A DNA stretch of 64,000 bases from Sympetrum striolatum (taxonomy: Eukaryota; Arthropoda; Insecta; Odonata; Libellulidae), in the NCBI GenBank assembly GCA_947579665.1, contig OX388350.1, forward strand, positions 1,116,001-1,180,000. Reading direction: 5' to 3'. How positions within the stretch are numbered: position 1 is the stretch's first letter; every line of letters begins with the position of its first letter. The notes under the pieces were generated by a model that did no database searches, was not told where the DNA came from, and saw only the letters and a program-made list of their open reading frames with translations. Below, piece after piece: positions 12,225-22,189 of this stretch. The position numbers and the translations under genes were made by a program.

Positions 12225-14330
12225 AATATATTTACTAAAAATACGATGGAACAAGAAAAAAGAATTTCTGCCAGATTAGGGAAATTCCGATTACTCGCCA
12301 AAGTGAACCCTTTTCAATTAGCATTACAGAAAATGTTTCAATGCTTGCCAAGTATCACCGCACGTGTTTTCTTATTGTCCTTTAGTACAGATTCCTCCCA
12401 ATTTTCTTGTGTGTAGACTTGGTATTATTTCTATCTCCTTTCTTGCTCGTCGGAAGTTAAATTAACAGCTCAGCTGAACCGTCATTCAAGTTTTAAGTCA
12501 CCCCGTTCAGTCCATTACCACGGGTAACGGAGAATTTTCTATAATTTAAACAATTGCGAACACTTTAGGGGATCTGTTAATCGACTCAATAAAATTCAGT
12601 AATGGACTGCGATACTTCGTCAGAATTGAATGGAATGGATGTGTGATGGATGGATTTGGCGGTTGTAAGTATTAACTTTTGGAGGAGCGACATATTGATT
12701 TGAGAGAACAAGTTGCTTTCGAAAGAGGATTATTCGTTCGAAGGGGCTGCTCAAGTATCGCCTGATCGCAACGTTCCCTAATTAAACCTTCGAAACCATA
12801 ATTAACGTCGGCTTAGGCGATTAAACACTAGGCTCGATTTCATTTCGATAGGTACTAATTTTCTCATCTGCCTTTAACTACCGCATTAAGGCGTTCTCGT
12901 ATCAAATAGTAGCAATTTTTTTACGAAAAATTACGAGAAAGCGTTATTCAAGAATTGCATTAAGATTTTAGAGTAGGTCCTATCTAAGTATATCACCCCA
13001 CTAATATTATCAGTTTGAATTAATATATTTTGCACACTAAATCATAAGTAAATTAAATTTGACGAAGAGTGGAACACTATATATTAAAGGATTTTTTTGA
13101 TGATTCCAAAATTAAATTTAATTAATTTTAGTGATTAAATTGCTATTACTGTTATAGTAATTGCTGTTATTGTTATATTTTGGCCAAAACTTTGTTTCGA
13201 AAATGGCTAAATATCCCGTCAATTGGTTGATGTAATAAAAAGTTGACGAGTTAACTTTATGGAAAGAAGATATGTTGAGAATTAAAAACCTTCGTAAATT
13301 GCACTATTTATTGGCACAACCGGCAGTGCCAAACGGAAACCGATGGCCGAGATCGGTTCTTTGTTGCCCATAAAAGGTGGAATTTACAGTTTTAAAAAAT
13401 TCTCATCAATTCGTTAGAATGAAAAATCTGGCGTTGCCCCGCATTCGCTTTTTGCTTTGTAGAGTAAATTATCGCCACCAAAATAGGATTGTGAAAAAAA
13501 TTTAAAGTAACCTAAAAATTTTCGAGGTATTCTTTCAAAAATATCTAGATTTACATGCATGATTTTAATTGAATTTTTGCCTTTAAAAAGCGGGTTTCTT
13601 TTAAATTTCTATTAATTTTATGCAAGTAATTATGAGAATGAGCGACAGATAACCCACGCTAGGATAATAAATTCAGAAATTGCATATCACGTAAATGACA
13701 TCTCAAAGTTGCAAAAGTTCGAATTTTACATGAACACGAAAATCGGCGATGGGTTTGTGGTCGCTGAGATACCTAACAAAAGCCTAATTTAGAGTGTGGT
13801 CCATGAAATGTGCAATGAGGTTTGAAAATTGTGCTCTAGTAAGACGGACAAAAGAAGACTCGCAAAGCAAACACGAATCCGCGCGAGGAATCGATTCGCT
13901 TTGCTCCGCCAAGAGCTTTCGATTGATCTTAAATAGTGGATGTGTGCGGTCGCTTTGCTGTGTTTTGAAGCTGTGCCAGAAGAGCATGTTGTGTGTCAAA
14001 AGAACGAGGGAATGAATTTGCCTTTCAATGGCGTGGCTTAAACGCTGATCCCCACTGCCGACGGAAATGCGGAGATGGAATTATGAAATAACTGAACGAA
14101 GAGACGAATAGATAAATTGGAACTTTCAAAATGTGGTGGCAAAAAATGTAACGAAGAGACGTGCGTGTGATATCATTACGCTTCTTTAAAGATTCGATAA
14201 GAGTAGAATTTATGGAATAATCCTTACCATTCGAATTAGTGGTTATATATTATACGAGTAAAATGTTGCTTGCATTCTGCAAGAATTTTGATAACACAAA
14301 TTTCAAGTCGACATCATATCGAGAGGGTCC
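12225..14330. other. Non-coding stretch with no recognised gene
   Basis: No gene is recognisable. Overlapping opposite-strand frames at 13,784-14,015 (71-73 codons) have no family signature. Two adjacent small hairpins at 13311-13358 are listed separately. Confidence 0.4.
13311..13358. other. Two adjacent 7-bp hairpins
   Basis: TTGGCAC (13311-13317) pairs with GTGCCAA (13326-13332). Five bases later AACCGAT (13338-13344) pairs with ATCGGTT (13352-13358). Loops are 8 and 7 nt. The segment is GC-richer than its surroundings. It could be part of a structured RNA or an old repeat, and chance is not excluded. Confidence 0.4.
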
Positions 14331-14339
14331 TCAAAAGTA

Positions 14340-14960
14340 GAAAAAGTATTAAAAATATTCTTAAAATTCACTTCCATTTAATCGTCCGGCATCGAACCCG
14401 GATCTTACTGATGATACTTACTATGCAGCACAAAAGAAGATCACCATCTCTAACTATGTGGGAATATTCAAGCAGAAATATTTGCTGCAACTGCCTCAAA
14501 CGACGTCCTACTTTTCACGTATATTCCTTTTTTGAGAATTTTTAATGTGCTCCGGCATCGAACTAAGAAAGAGTATGGTCTTATCTAAACTTTTTCTTGA
14601 ATCAAGTCTTAATACACATCTTTAAGCTAAGCAACGACTTCCTATCATTTCGATAAATGCATTAAAAAAATAATGAAAAACTACCCCTATTTATTGTAAA
14701 TGTGAGATTTTTGCATCGTCCTAGAATCGAGCTTAGGGTATTTTCTGTAAAAGTCATTAATGTTTTCCATAGATCATAACTATATCTCTAGGCTCCTTGA
14801 GTTTTGATTCTCTACCTATCCGAAAAATATTTTTTAGAAATTTCCGAAAATCAAAGCAATACATTTAAATGGGAAAAATAGCGATTTTGGGGCCTTCTGG
14901 AATCGAACTCATGCCACTGAGGTTCAAAGTGGCATTTTTCTGGGGGTTTCACGTCATGGC
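14340..14960 (-). repeat. Series of four tRNA T-arm-like motifs
   Basis: The forward-strand core ATCGARC, read on the reverse strand as the GTTCGAT of a box B, occurs at 14391, 14557, 14726 and 14902. Steps are 166, 169 and 176 nt. Each core is preceded by a CGGC-like or CTGG-like segment, as in a tRNA T-arm. The DNA between the motifs is only weakly similar from step to step. I read this as a decayed tandem series of tRNA-headed SINEs or an old satellite seeded by one. Confidence 0.45.
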
Positions 14961-15259
14961 CTATATGCTGTAAAAATTTCAAGTCAATGATGGTTGTCGT
15001 TTTGCCTGTGAATTAGTATCCTATCTGAGTATCTATCTATCTATGTGAATGAATCCGGAGAAGGAATTATGTATAATAGATACTTAATAATTTCAGACTT
15101 CACAGATGTTTTCGAATTTCGCAGTGGATTTAAAATTAAATCGATATTTCAGGCGTCAATTAATTGAAGACAATAGATCGCAAGAAAAAATACACTGTTT
15201 AATCAAAAGGCATGTTTTTCTACCGGAATTATTAAACTGAGGAAAAATCTCTTCAGGAA

Positions 15260-16110
15260 TTTGTTAATTTAATTTATTTTTTGTTTATTTAAATTATTTA
15301 ACGCTTACAGGATGCCCCCAATAAGAAGCGTTATAATAAAGTAAAATTATATAATAATTTACTGTTACAAAAAAATCATACAATACATAAATAAAGTCAC
15401 TAAGTCATATAAATATTTAAAAAATGGAAAATAATATCGAAATACATACATATTGTTTAAAATTAAGAAAAATTAATTTTTTTCTTAAGTGACGTTAAGA
15501 CACCATTAAAAATGTCACAATCACAGTTTTTGGAATAAAATTGACTTGGTCTTCTTGCTCCTTGTAAGAGGCTCATTTTTCATCGCCTCAACTCTGACGT
15601 AACCGTAAAATCGTAACTCACGAAAAATAGGCGGTTGACGAATTCTTCTTAAAGGGCCATTAATATTAACAAACCAAGTAGTTCAGATGAAGAAATAGTG
15701 CCTCTTACGACATTAAAAATAAACATGGAATCAAACAAACTTCTTCTCACGCTAAGTGACATAAGATTATAAAATTTACACAGATTATAACAATCTTCAT
15801 CACAATTTAGGACAACCTTCCCAGATTTTTGGCATAGCCATTTAAAAAAACGCATTTGAATTTTCTCAATTGCGTTAATAGGATTAGTGTGGTATGGATT
15901 CCATACCACAGTACAATATTCTAAAACAGGTCTTAAGACAATTGAGTCAATTGAGAATGCGGGGACGAGATTACGTTTTAAAAAATCCAACAAAAAAAAA
16001 ACAAAAAACATAAAATAAAATAGGGCCAAGATCGGAACCCTGTGGCACCCCAGAAGTAACATATGATGACGACGACAGATAACCATCCACAGTAACTCTT
16101 TGAGACTACC
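15260..16110 (-). pseudogene. LINE reverse transcriptase remnant, internally deleted
   Basis: On the reverse strand the reverse transcriptase motif TSGVPQGSDLGPILF is readable at about 16,020-16,070. After an A/T-rich junction at 15,985-16,015 the sequence jumps straight to the region downstream of the catalytic core (RPVLEYCTVVWNPYHTN, 15,870-15,920). It continues through the C-terminal part to a stop near 15,525 and a 3' untranslated tail ending near 15,260. The YADD catalytic block and roughly 150 codons are missing, and there are frame changes near 16,030 and 15,665. The pattern fits the Jockey/I/CR1 group of non-LTR retrotransposons, though I cannot fix the clade. Such elements copy themselves by target-primed reverse transcription. 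This copy cannot. Confidence 0.85.
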
Positions 16111-16516
16111 ATCAAGGCAAAAGCGGAACGCTAAATACGAAGTCGCGAGGTGGAAATTGTATCAGTTCATTCATGCATACCATATGATGAGTAAGTAACT
16201 TGAATAAGACAATCGTACAAAATGTAACTACATGTCGCACTATATTCTGTATTCCCTTATTGATATATACTCGTACATCAATAGTTTTATGAATATAAGA
16301 TATGTATATTTTTCTGTGTATTTTAGATAAAAATGCAGTGCAATTGTATCTGATCTATCGAAATTGCATGCAATTGGGATCACTAAGGCCTTAAGTTATG
16401 TAACCAATGATTCTTCGATACAAATCAATTTAACTTGGTTCTGAATTGGATACTTGTGTACCAAGAGCTTCACATGCGCTGTTTACCAGGATTAATTTGG
16501 TCGTACTTCATTTCGT

Positions 16517-16625
16517 GTTATTATTATTATTATTAAGGTCTTTATTAAAGGCGAGATTGAGACTAAAAAGTCTCTTCTTCCATCAAACCTTTTCTCAATG
16601 ATATTATGTATTCTGTTTACGATAT
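16517..16625 (-). mobile_element. LINE 3' tail with conserved stem-loop
   Basis: On the reverse strand a segment beginning ATGGAAGAAGAGAC contains the hairpin GAGACT-TTTT-AGTCTC (16559-16574). It then runs through AATCTCGCCTTTAATAAAG to a (TAA)n tail at 16517-16535. The same architecture is seen at 33095-33175, 49752-49850 and 61745-61850. The tail ends in a short simple repeat, as in CR1/Jockey-like LINEs. The upstream part of this copy is unrecognisable. Confidence 0.75.
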
Positions 16626-16629
16626 TACG

Positions 16630-19600
16630 TGTTTCCCCTTTCCATTCAATTAAACTACGAATTCTTTGTTAATGAGTTAATTGATTGGTTATTAGGCTGC
16701 CAAGATACTCGAACTCTCCATCAACAGCTACCAAAAGATGAGCAGAAAGACATCGCGCATCGGCTATGCTAATGATGCTAACACTTTACTGGAATTGTGA
16801 GAGTTCCATTCTGGAAGGCCTTTATTCAGGACTATTTGAACCTCGCAATAATACTCAAATGACGTGGTTTGCTTCTTTCCGGCTGCAGCAAAATAAAGTG
16901 CGTGCAATTCACGTTTAGGGAGTCGTTTGCAAGGATCTTAATTTTCGGTGTCCTCCACTTTGTCGTCATTTGCCTGATCTTGTGCGGCGCGGCTCTTTGG
17001 GGAAGTTTCCCTCGAGGATGTGGTGAAAATACCAGAGAAGTGTTGTACAGCACGCATTCAATGTGGTGGTGATTAGGTTGGAAAACTAAATGACGAGTTT
17101 TATTTTGAATGAATTTGCTTTCTTACATTTCTGTTTACTCTTAGACTTACCTATATTCAGTGCGGTAAGAAAGAAAGTCTGGCTGGAACCTCTTGTTAAA
17201 CATAACGATGTATCCATGTCAATCGAGTACATCTTAATGTAAATTGCAACACCAAATTATAGCGTCGTAAGACAAAGCATCATGAAGTAGATACGATTAG
17301 CGCTTTAAAATTTCATCGACCTAGACAACCATTAGAACACTTTTGATTCGTCATTATTTCCCAGCAAGAAACCTTTTTCAGTATAACTGATTGACCCTAA
17401 CAGTCAATAGAGTCAATAGCAATCTATACCGGTATATACATGGATAATCTACTTAATTGGAAGACTCTCGATAAAAGATAAAACAGCGGAAGTACTTCGC
17501 AGAGTAAAGAATTTCGAGTTGCTCCGAATTTCTCGTGAGCCTTGATTCGAAGAGGAGTGAAGAGGGAAAAGGGAGGATGAGAACGGATATTGGTGGGTTA
17601 TCCTACAAAAGCAATCGACGAATTGTCCGTCTTTTTTGAGCTCTTTCATTTCCATAGCGACTCTTTCGATCCAGGAGAAAAAAGGCCAAAACAAACACCT
17701 CTCGGTTAGGAGAAAGAGGGGGCACTCTTTCGGCCACTGCACCCACTCCCCCACCCCCTCTCCCCCTCCCCACCCCCTCTCCTCCTCCCCCTCTTTTCCT
17801 TCCCCGAATCATCGCTCCTCAACATCCGAGAGATCGATGGGTGCATCGGAAGGAAGCGTCGCTTCTAAACCTCGCAATTCAAATGTGGATTTCGCTAATC
17901 AGAAACTCATCTAACGAACTGGTCAACCTTAAATTGCTGTTTTTAACATAACTAGGCATTATGTCCTTCGAGCTATTTTCTTTCAGTCTGTGCGCCTTTC
18001 TTGCCTCATTCATCCTCCATGCTTTCAGACATCCTGGAAATATATCTTTACGTTGTTTGCTCTATTTGCGATCTGTTCAGCATACTATTTTCTAAGTTTA
18101 TATAGTTATTTTCTATTCTTTTCTTCTCTTTACAGCCAATCCAGTACCCCATCAGGGGAGAATATTACTAATCAGAGATCTTAGGCCCCACCTAATGATT
18201 GTTCACTTCAAGTAAAGGCAAAGGGTCCTCTTTGGGCCCAAAGGTAGTGGAGCCCTCAACTAGCGCATAGTGCTCCTAAATGTAAATCCATCCCTTGCAT
18301 TAGTTACATTAATTTATTATGTGAAATAATTGTTTGGGAGTCAATACTTCAAAATATATCGTTTTAAATAACTGTACAGACTTTGTTACATTAATAACTA
18401 TAGTTTTCTTTCGTTATTTAATTAAATATAACGTCATTGAAAAGTAACGCATAGTAAAAACCTTTCAGAATTACTATAATACGTAATGCTCGAAAAAAAG
18501 AAACGGCTTAATCAGTTTGAATGGTAGCTTAGAGGAATTAACACAATTTGACGTATTCACTGAGCAATGAAAAGAATCAGGAATTGATATATATGGTTAT
18601 TATTATAATTGATATAAATTATTAGGATGTCCTGGTCCCAGTAAATGCATAAAATTCCTTTTAAAGTAGACACAATTTTCTTTGGGTCAACCTTCACTGT
18701 TCATTAAGGCATAACTGACTCCTAGCCGTTTGATAGATAATTTTCTCTTTCAGGGCGAAGGTATTTGCTAACGCAAGCCGAACGCAAAAACTTTGCAAGC
18801 TTGCTTGTGATGCACTTATATCGCTCTGAATTGAAAATTAAAATCTAAATTTTAAGTTCCTTTACCTTAATTTATACAGTATATAATTAACAGTTCTGAG
18901 GTTAGAGAACGACATTGGACTCTGCAGACAAGCAAGTTGTTGTGGATGACATTGGTCTCCCAATCATTCATCAGATTCGACGTAAGATGGAAATGCTTAG
19001 GAGAAAAAATTCTTTTAGGCTGATATTGCTCATAATTTCAGACTTTGTGGGTCTTTGGGAGTAGTAGTAAATATTTTATGGAAACGGTGTTACGAGGGCC
19101 TCTACAATGAAGGAAACAGGCGTCAGAACAAGACACTATCGAGAATAATTTTTTTGCCGAGGTAAATTGACTATACTGGATTAGGACTTATGGCGCTTGT
19201 GCCCACTTCTGGAAGTCGGCTCACAGGTTATATACGTTGACGTATGGAATGACGTGGTTAGGAAAGGACTTGTGCGGCTGATATGTAAGTACAATAGTTA
19301 TGTACCGAATGTAATCTGCAAGAAAGTCATTAGCGACATCTGATGAGGAGTGAGCCAACTTTAATTTGAGTGACGGCTTCAGTGAATGCAATTCCCGTCG
19401 TCTTGTCTCTCCGGTGTCAAGCAGAAAGGGCAGAAAGAGAGAATAGGTTGGAAGGCGTACTCCCCGCGGTGTCCCTATTCATCTGACCGAGTTGAAAGCC
19501 GTCTCCTCTTTGTCTTCTTGCGCCCGACATCAACCAAACGAACGCTTTTTTGCAACCTTCATTTCATCTAAAATACGTCTGCAGAGGCGAGAATGTTTGC

Positions 19601-19690
19601 TCGGAGCAACAGCTATCACGCGGCGTTATTTCAAGACGGAGTTTGCAATTCCATTAGCCACCGCTGTGACGTCACTTATGCGGTTCGGAT
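16630..19690. other. Non-coding stretch with no recognised gene
   Basis: No gene is recognised. A possible lone mariner-like end (TTAGGTTGG) at about 17,073 has no matching partner. The open frames around 17,450-17,914 are kept open by the pyrimidine-rich tract described separately. DNA from 19,386 to 19,690 is GC-richer but has no recognisable coding content. Confidence 0.4.
17745..17806. repeat. Homopyrimidine tract (C/T-rich strand)
   Basis: From about 17745 to 17806 the forward strand is almost entirely C and T (runs of CCCCCTCTCC type) with a few isolated A residues. This is a sharp departure from the AT-rich neighbourhood. Long polypurine/polypyrimidine tracts can form triplex DNA and are prone to slippage. 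The glycine- and arginine-rich reverse frame across it is a by-product of composition. Confidence 0.8.
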
Positions 19691-19694
19691 TACG

Positions 19695-19745
19695 TCTCTC
19701 TGGGGCATTGGATGAGAGCGGTCGCGAGTTCGATCCTGGGCCAAA
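19695..19745 (+). repeat. tRNA-like box B remnant
   Basis: GCGAGTTCGATCCTGGG (19724-19740), with an upstream GATGAGAGCGG segment, resembles the 3' half of a tRNA-like SINE head. Box A is not convincing. The DNA after it (19,760-19,960) is extremely AT-rich and could be a SINE or LINE tail. Confidence 0.4.
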
Positions 19746-20077
19746 TGACACGGCAATATGGGGGCCGTAAATTCAAAACTAACACTAACAATTGTCATTT
19801 TATCATTATTTTATTGCGATTTTAATACCACTTTAAGTACTTATCTCTATTTTCATTTCATAATAATTTTATGTTAAATATTTCGTAATTTACAAATTTT
19901 ATAATTTATTATTACTATATCGTAATTTTTATGCTTTTGTAATTACATTACAATGATATCATTATATTGAATTGCACGGATCCGACTTGTGTAACTATGA
20001 GTTTATTCCAATTCTTCTTCTCTGAATCAAGAATAATAAACAGCGACTCCATTTCGAGCCGTGATTGTCTTTCATAT

Positions 20078-20096
20078 GGTATGTCTACACTTGTGC
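20078..20096 (+). repeat. Left terminal inverted repeat of Harbinger-like element
   Basis: This 19-bp end matches the reverse complement of 28104-28122 at 17 of 19 positions. The inner 12 positions are identical except one C/T change. It points into the transposase fragment that begins about 120 bp away. Confidence 0.65.
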
Positions 20097-20214
20097 GCTT
20101 TCCTCTTCCCTTTCAACTTGCGCTTTCCCTTTCAACATGCGTTGCGCATGCTTTTCGGGCATGCCTCATGAGGCATTCAATTTGTTGTCCACACTGCATC
20201 ATCTACTGTGCGTC

Positions 20215-20512
20215 ATGATGGATACAGAATCGGCAAGTGTGATAGCCATTTGTGCCGGTGTGTTTTAAAAAAATGCACGTAAAAGAAAAAAGCAACGGGT
20301 CCTGTGGACAAAGCAGTTTAAAGAAGTCGAAATATTGGGCTACTCAGAGAACTTCAGCATGATGTAAACGCATTCCGGAAACATGCATCTCAAAGGAAAA
20401 TTTTTACAAGTTGTTACGAATAATAGAACCAGTAATTTCAAAGAAAAATATTAGTTTCCGAGAAGCTATTCCAGCTGAAATGAAGCTATTGATAGTGTTG
20501 AGGTTGAGGAGA
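20215..20512 (+). pseudogene. PIF/Harbinger transposase N-terminal fragment (HARBI1-like)
   Basis: A broken reading starts at the ATG at 20215 or 20218, with a stop at 20266-20268. It continues as a basic KRKKQRVLWTK block, then LGYSENLQHDVNAFRK after a frame change near 20,360. After a second shift comes FYKLLRIIEPVISKKN followed by ISFREAIPAEMKLLIVLRL (about 20,404-20,509). This order (basic tryptophan block, acidic FR-K segment, P-I-K-N, R-AIP-E-L-LRL) is typical of the region before the DDE core in Harbinger transposases and their host relative HARBI1. The protein would cut and paste the element in the nucleus. The DDE nuclease part is absent here, where a Penelope-like element begins. 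Confidence 0.75.
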
Positions 20513-20538
20513 GGGGTTTGAAAAAGATATTAATTACT

Positions 20539-20622
20539 GAGAGAGCAATTAAGTTTATACAAAGTATCGAATAATCTCTGTGAGAGAGCAATTAGGGGAT
20601 ACAAAGTATCGAACAATCTCTA
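20539..20622. repeat. 43-bp tandem duplication at Penelope 3' edge
   Basis: GAGAGAGCAATTA starts at 20539 and again at 20582. The two units (43 and about 41 nt) share the GATACAAAGTATCGAA-type core with few differences. The pair lies where the Harbinger reading ends and the reverse-strand Penelope-like element ends. It may be a duplication made by that insertion. The second unit also contains the hairpin CGAACAAT/ATTGTTCG. Confidence 0.6.
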
Positions 20623-21960
20623 ATTGTTCGAATGCGTTTATCATTATCTTCAAAATGGAAAATGTCGGGCGAAAAATTGCTGGAATGTTTGTTTACGTTA
20701 AGGGATTTCGCAAAGTGGGAATAAGATGAAGCATTGATGAATGCATTGAACTGTTCTTTAATGCGAACGTTAAAATTTAGGGAAGTACGATGGATGTAGA
20801 GAGATTTGCAAGTGTGGCAAATTAATTTACAGACGCCGGATTTATAAAAAGGTTCTACATTGTCTTTTTGAAGATATAAAAATTTCCTTAAGTTGTTTTT
20901 ATTTCTAAAAACTGGCACAGTATTGAATATTGTGAAGATATTGGCAATTTTGTGCGAAATATTACCTTTAAACGGATCGACAACACGTCGTGGGAATCCA
21001 TCTGAGATTGGGATGCAAGAGGAAAAAGTCGATTGTCGACGATGCGTCTTTCTTTCCGTTGAACCATTATAATAACCATTTGCAACAGGTATTTCTTTAA
21101 TAGTTTTAAGCTCGCGAAGAAAGTTTATAGTAGATAAAGAAAACATTAAATAATCTGTGGATAAGGCAGTGAAAAGCGGTTAACTTATGTGAGTAGTGGC
21201 GTTTAGAAGTAAGTGGGATGGCACTGTTAGTATAAGTTGATTGTCTGTATAATAATATAATTATAAATATTGAATTCGAAGTTTTGATTAACTAGACCTA
21301 GGGTGAGGTCAAGAAAGTTCAAGGTGTTATTAGTTTCAATTTCATGGGAAAATGAAATACTAGGATGGATAGAATCCAGGACAGAGACGAAGGAAGAGAG
21401 TTGTCGGTTTTTCCCGGCCCAAAAACTAAAACTACATTTTATCAAATGGGAATTTGAATTAAAAAATTTCTCTTTTAGGGAGTCCATGACAATGTTAGCT
21501 AAAACAGGGCAAGACCATATTTTTGTTCATAAAAGCCACCTTGGAACTGAAAAAAAGATTTCTTTAAACACACATTCGCCAACGACAACAGGTTACTAGT
21601 TACTACTTCATCCGCATTGTTCCTTTTTTGTAACCCTTCCAACACAAAAACAGACTCTACACAAGGAGCTCTGGTAAATGAGTTATAAACATCGAAAGAG
21701 TTTTACATTGTTAGGAAATTTCAAGTCTTTCACTTTTACGTGCAAATTCCACTGAGTTTTTCCCCACAATGGCAAAAAGTCTGATAAATTAGCAATTAAA
21801 TTATTAAATTCAGTGGCCAGCATATGACACGGGGAAGAAATGTTTGAAACCACTGGGAGGATAAGGATGTCTTCCTTATGTATTTTTTGGAAGTCCATAA
21901 AGACGCGGGGGCAAAGGGTAGGATACAGAGAGGTGAAGTTTCTCAGTCTTCAATAATCTT
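20600..21960 (-). pseudogene. Penelope-like retroelement: reverse transcriptase plus GIY-YIG remnant
   Basis: On the reverse strand the order is as follows. A YGLPK-IHKED fingers motif split by a one-base insertion lies near 21,890, followed by a LPVVSNISSP-like block. GLA...ANIVMD lies near 21,500 with the catalytic-core middle deleted. SIHPSISFSHEIETNNTLNF leads into LDLTL (about 21,300-21,375). Finally, a 184-codon open frame (21146-20592) contains SGVCKLICHTCKSLYIHRT, a degenerate GIY-YIG endonuclease motif in which GIY has become GVC and YIG has become YIH. Reverse transcriptase followed by GIY-YIG is the hallmark of Penelope-like elements. The copy has several frame changes and a truncated 5' end and is inactive. 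It lies inside the Harbinger composite. Confidence 0.85.
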
Positions 21961-22189
21961 CATTGATTTGAACAGAGCTTCTTTAATGTTGAAGTAGATA
22001 TTTTTTATACTATTGCACAGAAAAAATTGGAAATATCTTAATGTACAAAAATGGAACCAAGGAATTTCTTTCATACCATTCGGTCTACTTTATTCAACTA
22101 TCGAAGAGCTATAAATGGTAAAAATATCATACAATTATTTTTACAAAATTTAATTAATAGAAAAAGTGATGGAAGAATAATAAGTTAGA

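Noticed and set aside
17073..17100. Mariner-like end (TTAGGTTGG)
   Set aside because: Only one end is found. No reverse partner lies at a suitable distance, and no transposase remnant is visible.
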